Of a stretch of 64,000 nt of DNA, positions 1-8,804 are shown one piece after another; the first letter of the stretch is position 1, and the number at the start of each line of letters is the position of its first letter. The notes beneath the pieces are model-generated. The model was given only the letters and a program-made list of their open reading frames with translations. It made no database searches and was not told where the DNA came from. Source of the stretch: Calothrix sp. NIES-2098 (lineage in GTDB: Bacteria; Cyanobacteriota; Cyanobacteriia; Cyanobacteriales; Nostocaceae); assembly GCA_002368175.1 (NCBI GenBank), contig AP018172.1, positions 4,963,001-5,027,000 on the forward strand, read 5' to 3'. The position numbers were made by a program, and so were the translations under genes.

Positions 1-441
1 TAAAAACAAGAACGCGACAGATATGTAGGGGCACAACAATGTTCATTGGTGTCAACTTAACGTGAAACCCTCTGTGTGACAACATTTTGCCCTCACCCCC
101 AGCCCCTCTCCCGCAGGAGAGGGGAGATAGAGATTAAATTCCCCTTCTCCTGTGGGAGAAGGGGTTAGGGGATGAGGGCGAGGGATTTGTACAACACGCG
201 CCGTATATAGCTTTTAGCTTAAGTTGACACAGGTGAACAATGTTGTGCCCTTACGTATATTTATGTGTTACAAACATTATTTGAATTGGGATTATTGGGA
301 AAATTAACTACAGGTAAACATAATATATATAGCCGGATTTTATTCACAGCAAATAATTTCAAAACCTATTTAAAAAATATCTAAGTAGATGCATTTAATT
401 TAAACTCAAATACCTTCTGCCCTCTGCCTTCTGCTATACAT
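1..441. other. Intergenic stretch
   Basis: Apart from the inverted-repeat element at 21-258 this is AT-rich non-coding DNA. A weak open frame on the minus strand (381-710) overlaps the 3' end of the conserved gene at 442-1200 and is not considered real. Confidence 0.6.
21..258. repeat. MITE-like inverted-repeat element, about 238 bp
   Basis: The two ends (21-60 and 219-258) are about 40-bp imperfect terminal inverted repeats with the core GGGGCACAACAATGTTCA. The middle (90-185) holds a C-rich/G-rich fold in which CCCCTCTCC-type blocks are mirrored by GGAGAAGGGG blocks. There is no coding potential. The structure is that of a non-autonomous foldback or MITE-like element. The same GGGGCACAA...TTGTGCCC end motif recurs as a short palindrome at 23434-23454. 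No target-site duplication could be fixed. Confidence 0.65.
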
Positions 442-1200
442 TTAGCCACCAGACATTGCTTTGAGTTTTGATGCGAATGATTCAGTGCGATCGCTTTTTT
501 CGGGGGTAAATTGTCCAATCGCCCGATGATTGACACCAACTGGTAGGAGTCGCTGCGGTCTATTACTAGCTGGATACACTGGGGAATTAGCCTGTAGCTG
601 GCTTTCTGGTTGGAAGCTGGGTTGTAACTCAGACTCCGCTTGAGTTGGCTCGGTATTGGCTGCGTTATGTGTAGCAGAGGTTGCAATCTCTTGTGTATCT
701 TCACTTGCAAGTTGCGTTTCTGCTTCCCGTACCACTTTTAATGGCGGAAGTGCTCTTTGGCTATAGTCACGAGTCGCCTTAGGTGGTGATGGTTCAGGGT
801 TCGCGGATGAGGATGCTAAATGATAATTAGTCTTCTCAACAGGCGTGGCGATTTTTTTAGCAGGATATAAAACTGGTGTTGGAATTGACGTTAAACTTTC
901 AGGGAATTTGCTACAAATTAGGCGTTCAAATTCCATGTTGAAATGATAGGTAGCCTGACCCCGCCGATGCCAAAAATTTAAAATTTGCTGTACGGATACT
1001 GCTTTATAGCGACCTTGATACAGTGCTTCGATCACTGCAATGTGTAGCCATTCAATTGGATATTGGTTTTTCCAACGTCTAATTAACTCACTGGCACTAT
1101 AACCACTGAGGTCAAAGCTATAGTGAGTTAATAAGGCCGTTGCCAATTCAGTAGAAGGGTCTTTAACTGGTTTTAACATCGAGCTATGAGCTTCAGACAT
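442..1200 (-). CDS. Conserved cyanobacterial hypothetical protein
   Basis: This is a 252-residue protein of unknown function. Residues about 15-100 form a compact, well-conserved-looking domain rich in W, Y and H (motifs ELIRRW, WLHIAVIEALYQGRYKA, FWHRRGQ, FERLICSK). This type of domain recurs in filamentous cyanobacterial hypotheticals. From about residue 105 the chain is low complexity (S, T, P, Q, E) and probably disordered. No signal peptide or membrane segment is visible. The ATG at 1200 gives the full domain; a second ATG lies seven codons inside. No Shine-Dalgarno sequence is seen. Downstream is the repeat at the window edge; upstream is the SLH protein on the same strand, 97 bp away. 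Confidence 0.7.
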   Translation of the reverse strand: MSEAHSSMLKPVKDPSTELATALLTHYSFDLSGYSASELIRRWKNQYPIEWLHIAVIEALYQGRYKAVSVQQILNFWHRRGQATYHFNMEFERLICSKFPESLTSIPTPVLYPAKKIATPVEKTNYHLASSSANPEPSPPKATRDYSQRALPPLKVVREAETQLASEDTQEIATSATHNAANTEPTQAESELQPSFQPESQLQANSPVYPASNRPQRLLPVGVNHRAIGQFTPEKSDRTESFASKLKAMSGG

Positions 1201-1297
1201 AGGTAATATTTTCTACCCATTGCGTATAGGCGAAATAACTTTTAACTACAGGGTTTGTGCCCAAGTATTTTTAAATTAATAGGAAATGTTTCTTATT

Positions 1298-3397
1298 CTA
1301 CTTGGTCAATTGGGTTATCTGCGAGACGATATATGGTGATTTAATTGCATTTGCGCGCTGGATTGCAACCAATGCCTGATATACCATAGCTGCTACCTCG
1401 GCGCGTGTCGCTTCACGAACTGGCACAAGCTGCTTAGGATCGGGATAATTCACTGCTATCTGCTGTTGAGTTGCAGTGGCTACAGCTTTACGGGCATATT
1501 CGGGAATCGCATTGCGATCGCTGTAAACAAGTAAGTTATCGTTATCGGCTGCTGGTAAGGCCAGCCCGTTGACTAGAGATACTATTACTTGTAATCTTTG
1601 CACGTTTTGGTCGGGGCGGAAGGTGCGATCGCTAAATCCGCTGACAAAACCACCCATAGCCGCCGTTTGGATTGCCTTAGCCGCCCAAAAATCCTTGGCT
1701 ACGTCAGTAAAATCGATGGCTGGGCGTTGGGGAGTGGGGTTAAAAGCACCTGCCACTAAAGCCGCATACTGGGCGCGAGTCATCGGTTTATCTGGCTGAT
1801 AGCTACCGTCAGCAAAGCCTGTAGTTAAGCCCATACTCACCAAGGCGCGAATAAATGTTTCTGCCCAATGTCCTTTGAGGTCGCTGAAGGAAGCAATATC
1901 GGGATCGGGATTGACAATATAGGGTGAAGGAATCGCTTTTTCTTGACCAATAGCTACTAGTGCTTGGTAAATGATTGCTGCTACCTCAGCGCGGCTGATA
2001 TCGCGCAGTGGTTCAAGTTGTTCGGTTTTGGGATAATTGACTACTAAGAGTTTTTGCGTGGCAATCGCTACAGCATTAGTAGCATAGCTGGGAATTTGAG
2101 CGCGATCGCGATAAACAGTTAACACATTTGAGTTTCCTCCACTCCATTTCAAACCATTCACAATAGATACGATTGCTTGAATTCTTGTTAAGTTTTGTCC
2201 CGGTCGAAAAGTCCCATCAGGGAATCCACTAATAAACCCCATATTGGCAGCCCGCAAGATAGCTGATGCCGCCCAATAATCGGGATTAACATCAGTGAAA
2301 TTACTGACTTTACTACCATTTGGTGGTGGAAAAGTCTTGGCAATTATAGCAGCGTACTGGGCACGAGTGATCGGAGAGTTTGGACTGAATGAACCGTCAG
2401 GAAAGCCACTGAGATAGTTTTTACTGACTAAAGCCTCGACAAAAGCCACTGCCCAATGTCCGCCTAGGTCATAAAAGCTAGTGCCAACTGATACTTGCCC
2501 AGCCGATTCTACCGTAGCCGAAAGAAAATCTACTGCTCCTTTTACCAGGATCGGATTCAACTGATTGCCAACAGAAACTAGCTGCTGCGATGTGACATTT
2601 TGTAAATCGTATTCTTTGTTATCGCGGAACACATTCCCAGCCGCGTCTTGGGTGCTACCTAAATCGGGGATCGCGTTTCCATTCACCAACAGACCGCCTT
2701 GGATATTGCTGGTAATGATATTTTGCCGCAGTACAGGTCTGGCATCTCGCGAAAGAGCGATCGCAGTTTGGTTTTCTGATAACTTATTATTTGCCACCAA
2801 AGGCGCAGCGGAATCACTAATGGCGATCCCCAAAGTATTTTTCTGAAAAACATTCCGCAACACTTCGCCTTTGCTATTACGTGCCATCGTCAAACCACTG
2901 GCCGCATTTTGCAAAAATACATTATCTAAAATTGCAGGTTTGGCTGCGCCGGTCGTAAATACACCTTCCCGCGCACAGTTAATAAATGTATTGCTAGATA
3001 CAGTTGGTGCGGTCGATTCTATCCAGACACCAGTACCTTTAGAAGTTGTATTTGTAACAGTTACGCCCCGGAGACTGGCATCTTCCTGTAACATCAGCGT
3101 AATGTTTTGCGTCCCAAAACTAGGACTTTGATAAGTGCCATTGCCGATAATGACAATTCCAGCACCTTTACTGGCTTCATTACCTACCACAATTACCCCC
3201 GCAGGGATAATCAGGGGAAACACCTCACCAGTAGCAGCACTGTATGTTCCAGGCCCCAACTGAATAATTGTCGATTTTGTCGATGCTTTTAAAGCACGGG
3301 TGAGACTTTTAAAGGGACTCAACCGTGAACCAGCGTTAGCATCATTCCCTTGAACAGAGTTGATATAGAGTGTGGTCACGAGGGTAGAGTTCACCAT
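1298..3397 (-). CDS. DUF1565 beta-helix protein with six SLH domains
   Basis: This is a probable cell-surface protein of about 699 residues. Residues about 10-290 form a DUF1565/right-handed parallel beta-helix with the typical opening (YINS..GNDANAGS..SPFKSLTRAL) and N-rich repeats (NTF, NVF, NKL, NII). The rest is six S-layer homology domains in two blocks of three (about 308-480 and 503-675), with motifs HWA.AFVEALV, GFPDGSFSP, TRAQYAA. The open frame reaches a TTG at 3409, but the ATG at 3397 is the more likely start. No signal peptide is visible from either start, which is odd for SLH domains that usually bind the cell-wall polymer. Neither start has a clear ribosome-binding site. Confidence 0.85.
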   Translation of the reverse strand: MVNSTLVTTLYINSVQGNDANAGSRLSPFKSLTRALKASTKSTIIQLGPGTYSAATGEVFPLIIPAGVIVVGNEASKGAGIVIIGNGTYQSPSFGTQNITLMLQEDASLRGVTVTNTTSKGTGVWIESTAPTVSSNTFINCAREGVFTTGAAKPAILDNVFLQNAASGLTMARNSKGEVLRNVFQKNTLGIAISDSAAPLVANNKLSENQTAIALSRDARPVLRQNIITSNIQGGLLVNGNAIPDLGSTQDAAGNVFRDNKEYDLQNVTSQQLVSVGNQLNPILVKGAVDFLSATVESAGQVSVGTSFYDLGGHWAVAFVEALVSKNYLSGFPDGSFSPNSPITRAQYAAIIAKTFPPPNGSKVSNFTDVNPDYWAASAILRAANMGFISGFPDGTFRPGQNLTRIQAIVSIVNGLKWSGGNSNVLTVYRDRAQIPSYATNAVAIATQKLLVVNYPKTEQLEPLRDISRAEVAAIIYQALVAIGQEKAIPSPYIVNPDPDIASFSDLKGHWAETFIRALVSMGLTTGFADGSYQPDKPMTRAQYAALVAGAFNPTPQRPAIDFTDVAKDFWAAKAIQTAAMGGFVSGFSDRTFRPDQNVQRLQVIVSLVNGLALPAADNDNLLVYSDRNAIPEYARKAVATATQQQIAVNYPDPKQLVPVREATRAEVAAMVYQALVAIQRANAIKSPYIVSQITQLTK

Positions 3398-3608
3398 TAG
3401 ATGTTGCAATTCAATTGTTTAAATTATGACAGCGATAAATAATAACCTAGTTATAATCACTCTTATAGAATAAGTACACCTAAGTGCAAAATATATCTGA
3501 GTAATTTCATCTTTAGATAGCTATAGCTTACCTACCTCGTTGAGAAAATCAAGGCATGGTAAGTACCCCCTGCTAGAACGATCCCAGCATGGGCGATCGG
3601 ATACAAGC

Positions 3609-3726
3609 TCGTAGTTGCGCTTTAGCGCTATAGACGCAGCGCGGTGAAGCAGTGCGTTGGGCGGGTTTCCCGACTTGAAGCAACTGCTGAACCCGAAGGG
3701 CTTCTCGCAGAGTAGCGCAACTACGA
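3609..3726. repeat. Inverted-repeat element, about 118 bp
   Basis: The ends are a perfect 12-bp inverted repeat: TCGTAGTTGCGC at 3609-3620 and GCGCAACTACGA at 3715-3726. The interior contains motifs (GGGTTTCCCGACTTGAAG, GCAGTGCGTTGG) of the GC-rich dispersed repeats common in Nostocales intergenic DNA; a relative of the GGTTTCCCGA segment is near 59980. It lies six bases beyond the stop codon of the cupin gene. Confidence 0.55.
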
Positions 3727-3731
3727 ACCAG

Positions 3732-4193
3732 CTAACTTTCGTACAAAGTACCGTCTTTACGCGTAAACATCCAACCGTTAGCAGATGCTTGAGCCATCAA
3801 ATCATCGTCTGGATAGTGAGCTTGATCGTCAGCAGTTCTATCCCCAATTTCCAAATAAATTACCGTTTCTGGGGAATGATTTACCAAGTGATGTCCATTG
3901 GCCTCACCAGCAGGAAAACCTGCCATCATTCCTGGCTGGAGGATTTGCTCACCTTCGTTAGTAACTAGAGTCACTTCACCTTCGATGATATAAATGAACT
4001 CATCTTGTCGGGTGTGCCAATGTCGCAGAGACGAACGACTTCCGGGAGCCATAGTTACTAAATTGACGCCAAAATTTTTCAGTCCAGCTGCATTTCCTAC
4101 AGCTTTCTTGACTCTTCCCATCACCAAGGGCTTAAATTCTTGAGGGTAAAGTGTAGTTGTCCGATCGGGTACATTTTCTGGATTAATAATCAT
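3732..4193 (-). CDS. Cupin domain-containing protein
   Basis: This is a 153-residue single-domain cupin, probably cytosolic. Cupin motif 1 is complete: H58-W-H60, then E65, then G72 (RHWHTRQDEFIYIIEGEV). Motif 2 has the PAGEANGHH segment at about 94-102, giving a likely metal site of H58, H60, E65 and H101 or H102. The substrate cannot be told; relatives include small sugar- or ligand-binding cupins. The ATG at 4193 lies inside the 3' end of the upstream GNAT gene (11-nt overlap), so the two are probably translationally coupled and made together. Confidence 0.85.
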   Translation of the reverse strand: MIINPENVPDRTTTLYPQEFKPLVMGRVKKAVGNAAGLKNFGVNLVTMAPGSRSSLRHWHTRQDEFIYIIEGEVTLVTNEGEQILQPGMMAGFPAGEANGHHLVNHSPETVIYLEIGDRTADDQAHYPDDDLMAQASANGWMFTRKDGTLYES

Positions 4194-4620
4194 TTGTTTT
4201 TGGGGATCGTAGATTGTAACGATACATCAACTGCATTCCGCTTAATTCATTAGTAAAGCCCCAGCGTTGATAAAAGGGAATCATTTCTGGCAAGCAGTAA
4301 AGAGCAATTTGTTCAACTTCACTTAACTGGGGATGATGAATCGCTGCATCAATTAACTTAGCACCAAGCCCCATTTTTCTATGGGTGGGTTTAATGATGA
4401 CATCGTAAACAGTTGCCCGATAAACAAAATCTGTCAGAATGCGGGTAAAACCAATTAATTGTTTGTTGTCATCAACCAAGGCAATAATAATATCTGATGC
4501 CGCAAGCATTTTGACTACGTCTTGATATGTACGTTTTTTACTCCAAAATTCGTTTTTGTACAAGTCAACTAATTCCACAATTTGATTGTCTGTCAGCTGG
4601 TCAACAGTCTGATAAGTCAT
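4183..4620 (-). CDS. GNAT family N-acetyltransferase
   Basis: This is a 145-residue protein of the GCN5-related acetyltransferase fold. The acetyl-CoA pyrophosphate loop is visible as RKMGLGAKLI at about 81-90 after the beta-4 strand VYDVIIKP, and the C-terminal part has the usual FYQRWGF motif at 116-122. The acceptor substrate is unknown. It is the first gene of a two-gene unit with the cupin (overlap 11 nt). The short palindrome at 4649-4673 sits just upstream. The ATG start is supported by the intact N-terminal region. Confidence 0.87.
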   Translation of the reverse strand: MTYQTVDQLTDNQIVELVDLYKNEFWSKKRTYQDVVKMLAASDIIIALVDDNKQLIGFTRILTDFVYRATVYDVIIKPTHRKMGLGAKLIDAAIHHPQLSEVEQIALYCLPEMIPFYQRWGFTNELSGMQLMYRYNLRSPKTNDY

Positions 4621-4648
4621 GAGCCGTTAAGTAATTTAAAAAGTATAT

Positions 4649-4680
4649 GTAGAGTGGGCAGTGCCCACCCTACTTTTTTT
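4649..4680 (+). repeat. Short palindromic repeat with T tract
   Basis: GTAGAGTGGGCA (4649-4660) pairs with TGCCCACCCTAC (4662-4673) with one mismatch and is followed by seven T. It looks like a rho-independent terminator in the + direction, but no + strand gene precedes it: it lies between two divergent genes. It is more likely a dispersed GGGTGGGCA-type palindrome of cyanobacteria. Confidence 0.5.
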
Positions 4681-4798
4681 AAAATAGTGGCAAGAAAGCG
4701 CGATCGCATTTTTCATCAGTTCAGAAATCATTAGCCAAGATCGTTCACATCAGTCTTGTTATCATTACAATCAGCCGCTACTAAAAGGAGTTTAAGCC

Positions 4799-5446
4799 AT
4801 GTTTGCCCTCGTCTCCTTAGAAAAAATTCAATTACCTTCTGGGTCTGTAGTGCGCTTACCTGCTACATGGCAAGAGTATCAAATCCTTTGCCAGCAACGA
4901 GGAGATGGGTCAATTCCCCGCATCAAATACCGCGATGGAGAAGTATTGCTGATGTCACCTTTGCCTGTTCATGGTCGAGATGCTAACCTGCTTGCTGATA
5001 TTGTTAAAGCTTTGCTAGATGACGATAGACGGGAATACGATGCGTTTACACCCGTGACAATGGAACTACCCGAAGAAAGCGGTATTGAACCTGATTATTG
5101 TTTTTACATCGACGATTGGCAAGCGATTTCTGGTAAAAAGCGGATTGATTGGCAACAAGATCCACCACCGGATCTCGTCATCGAAATTGACGTGACTAGT
5201 TATTCTGATGTCCAAGATTATCTTCCCTACCGCGTTCCTGAAGTTTGGTTATTCAAAAAGCAGCGGTTATTGATTTATCAACTGCAAGGAGATGATTACC
5301 AGCTGCAAACCCAGAGCCACTATTTTCCAGAGTTTGACTTGCAAAATTTGATTGCTAGCTGTGTCAAAATTGCCTATGAACGTAATACCAGCGCAGCTAT
5401 CCGTCATCTTAAACAGCAAATTTTCCAGGTTAATAAGTCGATTTAG
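4799..5446 (+). CDS. Uma2 family (DUF820) putative endonuclease
   Basis: This is a 215-residue member of the Uma2/DUF820 family, a PD-(D/E)XK nuclease-fold group strongly expanded in cyanobacteria, whose physiological role is not established. Visible core residues are E48 (DGE), D99 in the EPDYCFYID segment, and E129/D131 in the DLVIEIDVTS strand, where most relatives have EI followed by S. An AAAAGGAG ribosome-binding site lies about 8 nt upstream of the ATG at 4799. The 3' end overlaps the convergent LysR gene by 17 bp. Confidence 0.85.
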   Translation: MFALVSLEKIQLPSGSVVRLPATWQEYQILCQQRGDGSIPRIKYRDGEVLLMSPLPVHGRDANLLADIVKALLDDDRREYDAFTPVTMELPEESGIEPDYCFYIDDWQAISGKKRIDWQQDPPPDLVIEIDVTSYSDVQDYLPYRVPEVWLFKKQRLLIYQLQGDDYQLQTQSHYFPEFDLQNLIASCVKIAYERNTSAAIRHLKQQIFQVNKSI

Positions 5447-6323
5447 CTAAAGTATAAAAATCAAATTTCTTCAGCATTTCTAAAAAAGTAAATACAGCCG
5501 GAATGTGGAGTCCATTAGATAAAAGAGCAACTGCCATAACTCTTTCTAACGGTATTGGTAAGCTATATACCTGGACATTTTGGGGAATTGGCACAGCTGC
5601 TAGGCGAGGAATAATTGCAGCTCTCAAGCCCTGATTTACTAAGCTAACAATAGTAGAGTCTTCTTGAATATCACTAATAGTATTCATGAAACTTGCTACA
5701 TTTTTCAGGTGATTGTGCAGCGAGCGTCCGCAGGGTAGACAAGATAACAAAACTGGGGAATATACAGCAATATCTTCCCAAGTAATTGTGGGACTGCTAA
5801 CTTTAGCCTTTGGTGGTAGCAAAGCTACATACTCATCTCTGACAATTTCCCAGACTTCAAACTCATCACTGGTGGGTAGATAAGTGATGCCAATATCAGC
5901 ACGTCCTTCGCGCAAACACTGTTCTACCTCAATGTAGGAAAGAGACTCTATGATTGTGACAGCTACTTCTGGGAATTGATCGTGAAACTGCGCGATCGCT
6001 TTTGGTAATAAATGAGTAGCAACACTGCGAAAAGCCGCAATCCGCACGTGACCGCCATGTAAACCTTTATGCAGATTCGCTTCTTTGTGCATCATCTCTA
6101 GATGTTGTAATGATTGACGCGCATGATATAAGATACGCTCTCCCGCAGGTGTAAGCACGGCACCATGACGACCTCTAGCAAATAACGGCACACCCAATTC
6201 TTCTTCTAAGGTGGCGATCGCATGACTAATTGCTGGTTGCGAAAGTTGCAATTCTAAAGCTGCTTCACTGAAATTACCACAATCTGCTACTGCAACTACA
6301 GCTCGAAGTTGGGAGAGTTTCAT
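5430..6323 (-). CDS. LysR family transcriptional regulator
   Basis: This is a 297-residue LysR-type regulator. The N-terminal winged helix-turn-helix (residues 1-60) is clear: LSQLRAVVAVADCGNFSEAA, LSQPAISHAIATLEEELG, LFAR. The LysR substrate-binding domain follows (about 90-290). The open frame extends to 6434, but those 37 extra residues do not belong to the family, and the ATG at 6323 places the HTH at the very N-terminus. The effector and targets are unknown. It diverges from the small gene/GST pair starting at 6501, which is the usual arrangement for a LysR target, so that pair is a reasonable candidate (inference). Confidence 0.88.
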   Translation of the reverse strand: MKLSQLRAVVAVADCGNFSEAALELQLSQPAISHAIATLEEELGVPLFARGRHGAVLTPAGERILYHARQSLQHLEMMHKEANLHKGLHGGHVRIAAFRSVATHLLPKAIAQFHDQFPEVAVTIIESLSYIEVEQCLREGRADIGITYLPTSDEFEVWEIVRDEYVALLPPKAKVSSPTITWEDIAVYSPVLLSCLPCGRSLHNHLKNVASFMNTISDIQEDSTIVSLVNQGLRAAIIPRLAAVPIPQNVQVYSLPIPLERVMAVALLSNGLHIPAVFTFLEMLKKFDFYTLAKSTY

Positions 6324-6500
6324 GGTCAATTGCTGAGATAGAGATAAGAAAATTTCTGATTTAATTGTCTCAAAAAGATTGTATTCGTGTTTTTTATATC
6401 TATAAATGCCATTTATAGAAACTATACAAGCCATGTTTTGATTGTTAGCTCAGGGATTGTTACAGTTCGTATGTAATGAGCATCTATCGGGAATAATGCT

Positions 6501-6773
6501 ATGAGAAACGAAATTGGATGTCTGCAACCCGAAGAGATAAAAATAAGTTCTAGAACCGGAAATATCTTTACATCTGTTTGCCAAGCATTGCATAGTTTTT
6601 GGCAAAATACGATGCAAACACTATTAGCACCTGACGAATTACAAGTTATCCAAAAAGTTGACCGCTACGGCAATATTTATTGGCAAGCTTACGACCCTGT
6701 AACAGGAAAGTCCTTCTCTTCCGGTTCGGAAGTTGATGTATCGATGTGGATTGAACAGCTTTACAGACACTAA
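6501..6773 (+). CDS. Small conserved hypothetical protein
   Basis: This is a 90-residue protein not assigned to a known family. The C-terminal half (ELQVIQKVDRYGNIYWQAYD, then SSGSEVDVSMWIEQLY) looks like a small folded beta-rich domain with a final amphipathic helix. No signal peptide or transmembrane helix is visible. It ends 8 bp before the GST start, so the two form one transcription unit. The start ATG at 6501 follows GGGAATAATGCT, with only a weak ribosome-binding site. Confidence 0.65.
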   Translation: MRNEIGCLQPEEIKISSRTGNIFTSVCQALHSFWQNTMQTLLAPDELQVIQKVDRYGNIYWQAYDPVTGKSFSSGSEVDVSMWIEQLYRH

Positions 6774-6781
6774 AAATCAAC

Positions 6782-7450
6782 ATGACGCAACTTACCTTAG
6801 TTATTGGTAATAAAAATTATTCATCCTGGTCATTACGTCCTTGGTTAGCGTTAAAGCAGTTCGGGGTGCAATTTGATGAAATTCGTATTCCTCTTTATAC
6901 CCCAGAAACTGCATCCAAACTTCAGCAATATTCGCCTTCAGGAAAAGTGCCAGCGCTGTTACACAATAATCAAACCATCTGGGACTCTCTAGCGATTTGC
7001 GAATACTTAGCGGAAGAATTTCCTCATCTGCACTGGTGGCCAGAAGATAAAATTGCTAGAGCATTAGCTCGTTCTATTAGTGCAGAAATGCACTCAGGCT
7101 TTCAAAATCTTCGGCAAAATATGCCCATGAATTGCCGAGCTAAATTACCAGGGAAAGGTCTAACATCTGAGGTGCAAAAAGATATTGACCGCATTACAAG
7201 TATTTGGCAAGAATTCCGTCAAAAATTTGCAGCAGATGGCGATTTTTTATTGGGCAAATTTACCATTGCTGATGCAATGTTTGCCCCTGTGGTATTAAGG
7301 TTTGTTACTTATGATGTGCAGTTAGATAGTATTTCTCAAAAATATGCGGAGACAATTTTAGAGCTTCCAGCAATGCAACAGTGGCTAGAAGCAGCCAAAA
7401 ACGAGACAGAAGTTCTTGCTCAATATGAGTTTTATAGCAATCAGAATTGA
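6782..7450 (+). CDS. Glutathione S-transferase family protein
   Basis: This is a 222-residue soluble GST. The N-terminal thioredoxin-like domain (1-80) has the serine-type active-site motif NYSSWSLRPW at 12-21, the cis-proline segment GKVPAL and the glutathione-binding D-S pair (WDSLAICEYL). The helical C-terminal domain (about 88-215) carries the N-capping/hydrophobic-staple motif FTIADAMFAP. The SSWSLRP signature matches the maleylacetoacetate-isomerase/YfcF-like branch, but the substrate is not known. It is the second gene after the 90-residue unknown and may be controlled by the divergent LysR. Confidence 0.88.
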   Translation: MTQLTLVIGNKNYSSWSLRPWLALKQFGVQFDEIRIPLYTPETASKLQQYSPSGKVPALLHNNQTIWDSLAICEYLAEEFPHLHWWPEDKIARALARSISAEMHSGFQNLRQNMPMNCRAKLPGKGLTSEVQKDIDRITSIWQEFRQKFAADGDFLLGKFTIADAMFAPVVLRFVTYDVQLDSISQKYAETILELPAMQQWLEAAKNETEVLAQYEFYSNQN

Positions 7451-7596
7451 TTAAGGAAGTACAGATAATTGTAAGGGCAGTATGCTCTGCGTTCTCAATA
7501 AAACATAGGTAAACTGCGAAGCTTCGTCTAAAGTAAAATTAACTTTTCTGCATCTGATAATTCTTCACAGTTTTTCAAACTTCTTAGCACGATTTC

Positions 7597-8019
7597 TCAA
7601 ACGCATTGACGCAGTTTAACTAAATCAATCACTGCCTTCGCTAACTCATCTAAGTTAATCGGCTTTTGTAAATACTTCTCATAACCCGCTAAGTACGCAT
7701 ATTTCCGATCCTCATCCATAATATATGCGCTGAGTGCGATCGCGGGAGTTTTCCTCCCTCGCTCTAAGTCAATTTTCTTAACTTTCCGCAGCAAAGAGTA
7801 ACCATCTTCATCAGGTAAACAAATATCGCTAATTAAAACATCTGGTTGGAAGCATGAGATTATTTCTAGAGCTTCGCTGGCTGAATTCGCTGCCATAACC
7901 TCTGCACCATCCAGTTCAAACAGGATAGTCAGTAGCTTTCTTGTATCTAGGTCATCATCAACAACAAGTAAGCGTAGACCCTTAAATGATATGGGTTTGT
8001 TAGGCATGATTTTGACCAT
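7597..8019 (-). CDS. Stand-alone response regulator (receiver domain only)
   Basis: This is a single CheY-like receiver domain of 140 residues with no output domain. The acidic pocket is D21-D22, the phospho-acceptor is D65 (VLISDICLPD), the switch residue is S97 (ALSA) and the conserved lysine is K119 (LQKP). The frame stays open to 8202, but the receiver fold begins about 15 residues after the ATG at 8019; a second ATG at 8007 is also possible. No cognate histidine kinase is nearby, so it probably works with a distant hybrid kinase. Confidence 0.85.
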   Translation of the reverse strand: MVKIMPNKPISFKGLRLLVVDDDLDTRKLLTILFELDGAEVMAANSASEALEIISCFQPDVLISDICLPDEDGYSLLRKVKKIDLERGRKTPAIALSAYIMDEDRKYAYLAGYEKYLQKPINLDELAKAVIDLVKLRQCV

Positions 8020-8453
8020 CGTAAAAGTTTTAGGCTTGGAGTAGCGATCGCATCGCAATGCACGCTCATTCCAACAGCATTCAAATGCACACTTTAATTT
8101 AAACGTACTCAGATGTAGATCTCTGTCCGATTTCGCACATAGAAATCTAAAAATCTTTATGTATACTGCTACACAAACAAATTGGCTAGTAAGTAAGTTC
8201 ATCTTCTATTATCATATAACACTTACAAGAAGTCGCTTACAAAGTTCTCAGTTCTCTATCTAAAATCGTAATAATGATGACATTTACACGCTTATCTCTG
8301 CGCCAGCTTGATGATTGAAACTTATCGGTAAGGCAATAGCAAAGTTTGCAGATAACATATCTACCGCAAGCCAAATCGGTTGCGAGCATATCTGCATTTC
8401 TCTGGAGAAACCTGCATTCCGCAAGTGCGATCGCTTTATTTAGATATTCAATT

Positions 8454-8804
8454 CTAAATTTTCCGAATCCGAATATTTGTCGGTGTAATCACAGTAAAAG
8501 CTCCCAGCAACTCGTCAGTATGTTGATTTATTGCACGGGTAACAATGTCTGCTTTGCTGAGTATAGATAATCCTGATAATCGAATTAGCACAACACCTGA
8601 AGCGATACGGCCTAGACGGAAAACTAATTCACCAAAATCTTTATCAGATGTCAATAATAGCGCTCCCTCCTGATTAGCCAAGTCCAGCACTTCATCATCA
8701 GAAATCCCCGGTTCCATTTCAGGAACGTACCAAATGATATGACCATCTTGGCGTAAACTTTCAACTATTTGCCGATCTAAATTCTCGTCTGCTAAAAATT
8801 TCAA
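8454..8804 (-). CDS. DUF5615 PIN-like protein (putative toxin)
   Basis: This is a 116-residue PIN-like protein. It begins with the family hallmark FLADENLD (acidic D6, E7) and has a second acidic cluster in LLLTSDKDFGEL. Such proteins are paired with DUF433 proteins in cyanobacteria and are regarded as VapC-like toxin candidates. The start is a TTG at 8804, embedded in the stop of the upstream gene (TTGA overlap of 4 nt), which gives strong translational coupling. Toxic activity is inferred from family and arrangement only. Confidence 0.85.
   Translation of the reverse strand: MKFLADENLDRQIVESLRQDGHIIWYVPEMEPGISDDEVLDLANQEGALLLTSDKDFGELVFRLGRIASGVVLIRLSGLSILSKADIVTRAINQHTDELLGAFTVITPTNIRIRKI

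Noticed and set aside
4649..4680. Possible intrinsic terminator on the + strand
   Set aside because: It sits between two divergent genes with no + transcript to end; better explained as a dispersed palindrome.
8346..8570. 74-codon + strand open frame near the DUF5615 gene
   Set aside because: It overlaps the 3' end of the well-supported DUF5615 gene and has no family character.
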